Below are positions 1-5,312 of a stretch of DNA of 7,891 bases, in pieces. The notes under the pieces are model-generated. The model had not been told where the DNA came from and did not search any database. It worked only from the letters and a program-made list of their open reading frames with translations. Origin of the DNA: Bacteroidota bacterium (GTDB lineage Bacteria; Bacteroidota; Bacteroidia; Bacteroidales; JAKIYJ01); contig JAKIYJ010000062.1 in assembly GCA_022708585.1 (NCBI GenBank), positions 1 through 7,891 of the forward strand, written 5' to 3'. A program made the position numbers and the translations under genes. Position 1 is the stretch's first letter. Each line of letters opens with the position of its first letter.

Positions 1-2
1 TG

Positions 3-398
3 TCAACATCAACGGCTCAGGAACAAAAAGGAGCCGAAATAAAATTTGACAAACTTGTTCATGATTATGGTAACATTTATCAAAATGATAATGGAACAAC
101 TGTATTTGAGTTTACCAATACAGGGAATGAACCTTTAATTATAGATAATGTTAAATCTAATTGTGGATGTACAGTTCCCGAGTGGACAAAAGAGCCTGTA
201 TTGCCAGGGCAAAGAGGGGCAATTAAAGTAGTTTATGATACAAGAAGGATAGGTCCAATAAATAAGCAAATTTCCGTTTATTCAAATGCACAAAATGGAA
301 TTGTAAATTTAGCAATAAAAGGTAATGTTTTGAAAAAACCTTCTGAAATAATGCCAATAAAAGCAATTAATAATTCTGCAACACCTGTTGCACGATAA
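3..398 (+). CDS. DUF1573 domain protein, 5' end cut by window start
   Basis: The frame is open from the window edge to TAA at 396-398, giving 131 visible residues; the start codon and most of the signal peptide lie outside. The visible N-terminus (STSTAQEQ) looks like the end of a signal peptide followed by the mature protein. The body is a DUF1573 domain, an Ig-like beta-sandwich (ASH/MSP-like) common in Bacteroidota. It shows the FDK.VHDYG opening, the GNEPLII strand, the conserved CGC motif at visible residues 54-56 (bases 162-170), the PVLPG turn and the closing IKGNV strand. The domain is followed by a short tail rich in Ala, Asn and Pro. It is very similar to the next gene, and 48 bases separate the two. 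Family function is not established; a periplasmic or surface binding or scaffold role is usually assumed. An ATG at 201 is internal, because homology to the neighbour extends well upstream of it. Confidence 0.9.
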   Translation, partial: STSTAQEQKGAEIKFDKLVHDYGNIYQNDNGTTVFEFTNTGNEPLIIDNVKSNCGCTVPEWTKEPVLPGQRGAIKVVYDTRRIGPINKQISVYSNAQNGIVNLAIKGNVLKKPSEIMPIKAINNSATPVAR

Positions 399-446
399 TA
401 TTTTAATACGTGATTATAATAATAAACCAATAAAAACAATAATACT

Positions 447-866
447 ATGAAAAAAGTAATTTTAACATTAAATGCAATTATTTTATTTTCATTGAGTGTA
501 ATATCTCAAACTTCAGCACCGGAAATTAAATTTGATAAAAAAGTTCACGATTATGGTACTATTACCAAAGGATCTGATGGAACCTGTGAATTTGTTTTCA
601 AAAATATTGGTAATGAGCCTTTAATAATAACATCGGTTCAGAAATCCTGTGGTTGTACAACACCGACATGGGATCAAAAACCAGTATTGCCAGGCGAATC
701 AAATTCAATAAAAGTTGGTTATGATACACAAAGGCTGGGAGCATTTAATAAACAAATAACTGTTATATCAAATGCTATTAATTCAACAGAAGTACTTACA
801 ATAAAAGGAAACGTTGTTGAAGCAGTGCAGCCTGTTACTAATACAACTTCTGAACCTGAAAAATAA
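447..866 (+). CDS. secreted DUF1573 domain protein
   Basis: A complete 139-residue protein. Residues 1-20 form a typical Sec signal peptide: MKK, then a hydrophobic core, with likely cleavage around SVIS|QTS. No lipobox cysteine is present, so it is probably a free periplasmic or exported protein. Residues 26-123 are one DUF1573 domain with the FDKKVHDYG opening, NEPLII strand, CGC motif at 68-70, PVLPG turn and closing IKGNV strand. The tail from about 124 to 139 is polar (Thr, Pro, Glu). Across the 98-residue core about 59 positions are identical to the upstream gene without any gap, so the pair looks like a tandem duplication. No Shine-Dalgarno sequence precedes the ATG, as is usual in Bacteroidota; the start is set by the signal peptide. 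It is probably cotranscribed with its upstream paralogue and the aminotransferase 9 bases downstream. The precise function is unknown. Confidence 0.93.
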   Translation: MKKVILTLNAIILFSLSVISQTSAPEIKFDKKVHDYGTITKGSDGTCEFVFKNIGNEPLIITSVQKSCGCTTPTWDQKPVLPGESNSIKVGYDTQRLGAFNKQITVISNAINSTEVLTIKGNVVEAVQPVTNTTSEPEK

Positions 867-875
867 TTAACAGTT

Positions 876-2072
876 ATGCCAAAAATTTCAAACAAAGGTT
901 TATCAATGCCTGCTTCACCAATAAGAAAATTGGTACCTTATTCTGATGAAGTTAAAAAAAGAGGGATTAAAGTTTATCATCTTAATATTGGGCAACCCGA
1001 TATTGCTACTCCTGATATTATGATGAATGCAATAAGAAACATTAATATGAAGGTTGTTGAATACAGTCACTCGGCCGGGAACCTTTCATATAGAGAAAAA
1101 CTCACAAAATATTATTCTGGTTATGGAATAAATATTTCTCCAGAAGATATAATAATAACAACGGGGGGGTCAGAAGCTGTGCTTTTTGCAATGCAGTCGT
1201 GCCTTGATCCTGGCGATGAAATTATTACTCCTGAACCCTTTTATGCAAATTATAATGGTTTTGCAATTAATGCAGGTGTCAATATAGTACCGGTTGTTTC
1301 ACATATTGAAGATGGATTTGCACTTCCTCCTATTCAAGATTTTGAAAAACTTATTACTCCAAAAACAAAAGCTATTCTTATTTGCAATCCTAATAATCCA
1401 ACCGGTTATCTTTATTCGCAACAGGAACTCGAATTGCTTAAAGAACTTGTAAGGAAATATGATTTATACCTTTTTGCTGATGAGGTGTATCGTGAGTTTT
1501 GTTATGATGATAAAAAACATTTTTCAGTAATGCATTTTACTGATATTTCAGATAATGTAGTATTAATAGATTCTGTTTCTAAAAGATACAGTGCTTGTGG
1601 TATCAGAATAGGAGCGTTGATTTCAAAAAATAAAAAACTGATAAATACAGCTATGAAATTTGCACAGGCAAGACTAAGTCCACCAACATTGGGACAAATA
1701 GCTGCCGAAGCTGCTATTGACACTCCGAAATCATATTTTGATTCTGTAATTAATGAATATATTGCCCGCAGAAATCTTGTTGTTGAATCTATAAATAATA
1801 TAGAAGGAGCTTTCTGCCCTGTTCCAACTGGTGCATTTTATGCTTTTGCACGTTTGCCCGTCGATAACTGTGACAATTTCTGTCAATGGCTTCTGGAAAG
1901 TTTTTCATATCATAATGAAACTGTAATGCTTGCACCCGGTACAGGTTTTTATTCTTCCCCTAATAAAGGTATTAATGAAGTAAGAATAAGTTATGTTCTG
2001 AATGTTGAAGATTTGAAAAAAGCTATGATTTGTCTAAAAGAAGCGTTAAAAGTATACCCGGGCAGAAAATAA
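876..2072 (+). CDS. PLP-dependent class I/II aminotransferase (aspartate aminotransferase-like)
   Basis: A complete 398-residue cytosolic enzyme of fold type I, the usual length for the AspC/AspB-type family. Visible hallmarks in order are: NIGQPD at 37-42 (substrate-side glycine G39); GGSEA at 97-101 (PLP phosphate region); PFYANY at 121-126, with an aromatic that should stack on the PLP ring; NPNNPTG at 171-177 (Asn contacting the cofactor); D202 and Y205 in ADEVY; the Schiff-base lysine K236 in SVSKRY; R244 in GIRIG (phosphate contact); and R370 in EVRISY, the expected substrate carboxylate-binding arginine. All key residues are intact, so it should transfer amino groups between an amino acid and a 2-oxo acid. 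The exact substrate cannot be read from sequence; aspartate is only the default family label. The start at 876 is preferred over the internal Met11, because relatives begin with a similar stretch before ASPIRKL. It follows the DUF1573 gene by 9 bases, suggesting one transcript. Confidence 0.95.
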   Translation: MPKISNKGLSMPASPIRKLVPYSDEVKKRGIKVYHLNIGQPDIATPDIMMNAIRNINMKVVEYSHSAGNLSYREKLTKYYSGYGINISPEDIIITTGGSEAVLFAMQSCLDPGDEIITPEPFYANYNGFAINAGVNIVPVVSHIEDGFALPPIQDFEKLITPKTKAILICNPNNPTGYLYSQQELELLKELVRKYDLYLFADEVYREFCYDDKKHFSVMHFTDISDNVVLIDSVSKRYSACGIRIGALISKNKKLINTAMKFAQARLSPPTLGQIAAEAAIDTPKSYFDSVINEYIARRNLVVESINNIEGAFCPVPTGAFYAFARLPVDNCDNFCQWLLESFSYHNETVMLAPGTGFYSSPNKGINEVRISYVLNVEDLKKAMICLKEALKVYPGRK

Positions 2073-2080
2073 TAAATAAG

Positions 2081-4318
2081 TTATTTCTCTTTCAGTTTTT
2101 TAGATTTCTCTATATATTCTTTGGCTTTTACAGGATTATTCATCTGGTAATAAGTATTTGCGAGATTAATATAAATACGTGGATTGTCGGGATCATACAT
2201 CAATGCTTTGTTCAAAAACTCTATTGAAAGAGAATATTTTTTATTTAAGCCATAAACAATTCCAAGGTTTTCAAGCACAGATGGATCTTTTTGATTTAAT
2301 TGATATGCTTTTAAAAAATATTCTTCCGAAAGAGTTAAATTACCCATATAACGACCATAAAGTTCGCCTAATTTAAAATAAGCCTTGTAATATAAAGAAT
2401 CTTGTTTAATAATTTCTTCAAGAATAACTTTGCAGGTATCAATTCTATGTAGTTCCAGCATATTAGATGCCAGAGAATAAAGATAATCTTTATCGTGAGG
2501 TTTATATTTTAACAAAGTTAAATATACTTTATTAGAATAAGAATAGTTACTGTCAATTGCTGTTCTTTGTGCAAGCACAAGCATATTATTAAGGGCATTT
2601 GGATGTTTGGGATTAATGTTTAAGACTTTTTCATAAGCAGCCTTGGCATCCGAATACCTTTTAGCATCAAGATAGACATTTCCAAGTTCAAGCCAGCCAG
2701 CAATATAAGTGGGATGTATCCGAACGCCCTTTTCAAGATAATTAATAGCCTGGTTGAACATTATATTTCGTTTATTCATATCAGATTCTTTCAATGCTCT
2801 GTGATAAATCATTCCACCAGCAGAAACATTGCATTTAGCACTATTGCTCGATGTTTTTACATCAGTTGTAAATAAAGTATAATCATCTTTCCATGTAAAA
2901 CTTCTCGCATAAGTTTGTATTGAAAATATTAATGTAATAATAATTACAATTGTACTTATGGCAGCAACAGGGTATTTATTTTTATTGATTACATAAGACA
3001 GCTTTTCAGTAATAAGATAAGATATAATTATTGTAAATCCAAGCGAGGGAATAAAAACAAAACGTTCATTCATAAATGTCCCAATGTTAATTACAAGATT
3101 TGATGAAATTGAAAATGTTATCAGAAAAAACAATATGCCATAGCTTATTATATTTTTTCTTTTAAGATTTATTAAAGCATAAATAATAAGGAAAAGCCAG
3201 GTTAATGCAGATAAAATAACCAGGGGGTTACTAAAATTTGTAATTTCTATATGATAGGGATAATAATCATGAGTAAGAGGATATGGGATAAAAAGAAGTT
3301 TCAGGTAAATTCCCCATGTATATATAACAGTAGCAAGTTTTTGCGTAAAAGTTGTATTAACAAAAGGGTTATTAAGCAATTCATCATTTATTACTTCATT
3401 GTTAATAATAAACCCCAGCGCCTGATAGCGAATAAAAAAATAAAGTATTAATCCAAGCAATAGTGGAGAAAATAAGACAAAATGTTCTTTAATATTAGCA
3501 TTTGTGAAAACAAAAAATGTAAGAGGAACAACAGCTAAAAAAGTCAAAGAATCCTCTTTTGACAATATTGCTAAAAGGAAAATCAAAGTTGTAAGGAATA
3601 GCAGCCATATTTTTCTGGTGTCATAATATTTCAAAAGAAAATAAAGAACAGCCATAGAACCCATCATACTCATAATTTCATCTACATTTTTGATATTGCA
3701 AGTTATTTCAGTATGTAAGGGATGTACAGCAAATAAAAGAGAAGCAATAAAACTGATAGAAGTGTACCATTGAGGTTTTTCCCTGTTTTTGAAAAGTCGA
3801 AGCAGTACAGTATAAATCAATACAACAAGTAAGGCATATAAAATAACATTTATACTATGACCTGTTATTTTCATAAGTTTCTCTCTTTGCAATCTTAATG
3901 CTTGTTGCTGCGGATCAGGATTTTTTATAGTATCAAGTTTTTTTAAGCCAAAAATTTCATATTCCATAGCAAATAAAACATGAGAAAGGGGTCTGTAACG
4001 CCCACCGGGTAAAAGATTTTTCCCTTTTCCCAAAAATCCTGCAAGAGCATCATTGGTCATTATATTTTTAATACCACTAAAACCCTGTTTTGTAAAATTA
4101 TTTTCAGTAATCATCAGGGTATCATCAAGAGTATAGTCAAAATTTACTGTTGCAGAATAAATTAATACTGAAATAAGAAATAATATTGCCTTTTGAAAGG
4201 TTCGACTGCCAGAATCAAAAAAAGTTCTTTTATTAACAGTTGTATTAATTGTATTTTGAACATAGACTTTTTGTTTATGTTCAAAAGTTTTTTTTTGTTG
4301 ATTCTTTTTTTTACCCAT
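2081..4318 (-). CDS. TMTC-like (DUF1736) multi-pass membrane protein with C-terminal TPR repeats
   Basis: A complete 745-residue protein. Residues 1-40 are a basic, Lys/Gln-rich cytoplasmic leader. Residues about 43-470 contain roughly 11-12 membrane segments; residues about 515-745 are soluble TPR repeats. Features resembling the GT-C fold TMTC family are: the acidic pair D65-D66 in the first large loop (YTLDD); GGRYRPLSH at 105-113; HPLHTE at 199-204, followed by NVDEIMSMMG; SKED at 253-256; a DUF1736-like stretch around 316-355 (NNPF, then FIPYPLTHDYYPY); and NERFVFIPSLGF at 417-428. Clear TPRs lie near 537-570, 571-605, 643-676, 678-711 and 712-745. Eukaryotic TMTCs O-mannosylate proteins from a dolichol-phosphate sugar. 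By analogy this one may glycosylate exported proteins from a polyprenyl-phosphate sugar, with the TPRs outside the membrane; that is inference. It converges on the aminotransferase (8-base gap) and diverges from the DUF4956 gene. Two A-runs of 8 and 9 bases lie in the first 11 codons. Confidence 0.88.
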   Translation of the reverse strand: MGKKKNQQKKTFEHKQKVYVQNTINTTVNKRTFFDSGSRTFQKAILFLISVLIYSATVNFDYTLDDTLMITENNFTKQGFSGIKNIMTNDALAGFLGKGKNLLPGGRYRPLSHVLFAMEYEIFGLKKLDTIKNPDPQQQALRLQREKLMKITGHSINVILYALLVVLIYTVLLRLFKNREKPQWYTSISFIASLLFAVHPLHTEITCNIKNVDEIMSMMGSMAVLYFLLKYYDTRKIWLLFLTTLIFLLAILSKEDSLTFLAVVPLTFFVFTNANIKEHFVLFSPLLLGLILYFFIRYQALGFIINNEVINDELLNNPFVNTTFTQKLATVIYTWGIYLKLLFIPYPLTHDYYPYHIEITNFSNPLVILSALTWLFLIIYALINLKRKNIISYGILFFLITFSISSNLVINIGTFMNERFVFIPSLGFTIIISYLITEKLSYVINKNKYPVAAISTIVIIITLIFSIQTYARSFTWKDDYTLFTTDVKTSSNSAKCNVSAGGMIYHRALKESDMNKRNIMFNQAINYLEKGVRIHPTYIAGWLELGNVYLDAKRYSDAKAAYEKVLNINPKHPNALNNMLVLAQRTAIDSNYSYSNKVYLTLLKYKPHDKDYLYSLASNMLELHRIDTCKVILEEIIKQDSLYYKAYFKLGELYGRYMGNLTLSEEYFLKAYQLNQKDPSVLENLGIVYGLNKKYSLSIEFLNKALMYDPDNPRIYINLANTYYQMNNPVKAKEYIEKSKKLKEK

Positions 4319-4331
4319 AATTTGTAATTAT

Positions 4332-4339
4332 CAAAAATA
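4332..4339 (-). promoter_or_regulatory. candidate -7 element, proximal, for the TMTC-like gene
   Basis: Read on the minus strand this is TATTTTTG, a full match to the Bacteroidota TAnnTTTG -7 consensus. It ends only 13 bases upstream of the ATG at 4318, and no clear TTTG -33 box was seen about 20 bases further upstream. In such AT-rich DNA a chance match is quite possible, so it ranks below the distal candidate. Confidence 0.2.
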
Positions 4340-4493
4340 ATTATCAACTGGTCTTATATTATTTTAACTTCATCGTATTTTTTAACTTTTCATATATAAG
4401 TAATATCAAATGCCATATTAGTACATTAAAATGTAGAGATTATTACTGTATAATTACCTGAAATATTGCTTTACTTTGTACCATTATATTTAG

Positions 4494-4525
4494 CAAAGTT
4501 ATGAAAATTATATTTTCTGATTAAA
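4494..4525 (-). promoter_or_regulatory. candidate sigma-ABfr-type promoter for the TMTC-like gene
   Basis: On the minus strand 4501-4494 reads TAACTTTG, a full match to the TAnnTTTG -7 element. After a 20-base spacer, 4525-4522 reads TTTA, matching three of four positions of the TTTG -33 box. Transcription would start near 4487, giving a leader of about 165-170 bases before the ATG at 4318. The -7 element overlaps the right arm of the small inverted repeat in this region. This is a consensus match only. Confidence 0.4.
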
Positions 4526-4535
4526 AATGATTTAC

Positions 4536-4566
4536 AATGTTTACAATTAGTATTTTTTTAAATTTG
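4536..4566 (+). promoter_or_regulatory. candidate sigma-ABfr-type promoter for the DUF4956-CotH operon
   Basis: Bases 4559-4566 read TAAATTTG, a full match to the Bacteroidota -7 element TAnnTTTG. The spot for the -33 box, after a 19-base spacer, reads AATG (4536-4539) and matches TTTG only partly. Transcription would start about 6-8 bases downstream, leaving a leader of some 45 bases before the ATG at 4618, which is a sensible distance. Confidence 0.45.
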
Positions 4567-4617
4567 CAATTTTATAACTTAAAATAAGGTTATTTTAACA
4601 TTTAAAACAATTTAAAT

Positions 4618-5301
4618 ATGAATCAGTATAAAACTTTTGAAGAATTTTTAACTACACAAACACATCAAATGCCTGTTGGCAATTTTATTTTTAACCTACT
4701 TATAACTGCCTTACTCGCTTATTTACTATCATTAATTTATAGACGATTTGCTTTTTCTTTGTCCAACAGAAAAATGTTTGCTTCCAACTTTGTTGTAATT
4801 GCAACAACAACTATGTTGATAATTTCAATTGTAAAATCCTCACTTGCTTTATCATTAGGACTTGTTGGGGCATTATCGATTGTTAGATTTAGAGCTGCTA
4901 TTAAAGAACCTGAGGAACTTTCATTTTTATTCCTGAATATTGCTATTGGACTTGGGCTTGGTGCTGATCAAAGGAAAATTACAATAATAGCATTTCTCAT
5001 TATTGCGGCTATATTGATTATACGTGGGTGGAGACGTTTACCGAGTAAAAACCAGAATCTATATATAACTATCAGCAGTCTTAAAAATGCTATACCTAAC
5101 CCTGAACTGGTTATTGAAATTCTTTCACGTCATTGTACTATGGTAAAGATGAAAAGACTGGATGAAAACAACGAACAACTTGAACTGGCTTTCCTGGTTG
5201 AATTTGCAAATTTTGAAAAACTTAATGATGCACGAGCCGATCTTGTTAAACTTGATTCATCTGCCAAAATTTCTTTTCTTGATAATAAAGCATTAGATTA
5301 A
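4618..5301 (+). CDS. DUF4956 family membrane protein
   Basis: A complete 227-residue protein. The N-terminal part holds about five hydrophobic segments (roughly 22-41, 57-73, 76-89, 102-115 and 120-136). The family signature GALSIVRFRAAIKEPEEL at 84-101 is followed by FLFLNIAIGLGLG, which identifies DUF4956. This region also resembles MgtC-type proteins, whose small membrane domain carries a similar G-A-x-S-I-x-R-F-R pattern. Residues about 145-222 are soluble and appear to alternate strand and helix (YITIS, a helix near 162-171, TMVKMKRL, LELAFLVEF, a helix near 199-211, KISFLD). This suggests a ferredoxin/ACT-like domain, probably cytosolic; that fold call is inference. The biochemical role of DUF4956 is not established. 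The family is often found beside CotH-kinase and VTC polyphosphate polymerase genes, and here a CotH-like gene starts 11 bases downstream. The start is supported by length and by a -7-like element at 4559-4566. Confidence 0.9.
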   Translation: MNQYKTFEEFLTTQTHQMPVGNFIFNLLITALLAYLLSLIYRRFAFSLSNRKMFASNFVVIATTTMLIISIVKSSLALSLGLVGALSIVRFRAAIKEPEELSFLFLNIAIGLGLGADQRKITIIAFLIIAAILIIRGWRRLPSKNQNLYITISSLKNAIPNPELVIEILSRHCTMVKMKRLDENNEQLELAFLVEFANFEKLNDARADLVKLDSSAKISFLDNKALD

Positions 5302-5312
5302 TACCAAATTTT

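Larger units (their letters stand above)
4319..4617. promoter_or_regulatory. AT-rich divergent intergenic region
   Basis: This 299-base stretch separates two divergently oriented genes and holds no credible open reading frame. It is very AT-rich. It contains three matches to the Bacteroidota -7 element TAnnTTTG: one on + at 4559-4566, and two on - at 4501-4494 and 4339-4332. It also has a short inverted repeat, ACTTTG (4473-4478) and CAAAGT (4494-4499), with a 15-base spacer. No structured RNA, tRNA or recognisable riboswitch was seen by eye. Confidence 0.7.

Noticed and set aside
399..446. Possible promoter between the two DUF1573 genes
   Set aside because: No TAnnTTTG element or paired -33 box was found in this 48-base gap, so cotranscription is the simpler reading.
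1163..1169. Run of seven G in the aminotransferase gene, possible frameshift site
   Set aside because: The frame is intact across it and encodes the expected TGGSEA motif, so there is no sign of an error or programmed shift.
1502..1723. Minus-strand open frame inside the aminotransferase
   Set aside because: It overlaps the PLP lysine region of a well-supported gene and shows no independent coding signal.
3251..3451. Plus-strand open frame of 66 codons
   Set aside because: It is antisense to the membrane domain of the TMTC-like gene, has no family resemblance, and is explained by AT-rich complementary sequence. The same applies to the short plus-strand frames at 2030-2227 and 2179-2376.
4162..4347. 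Minus-strand open frame overlapping the start of the TMTC-like gene
   Set aside because: It is a shifted frame over the Lys-rich leader with no recognisable domain. Its only relevance is to possible slippage at the A-runs.
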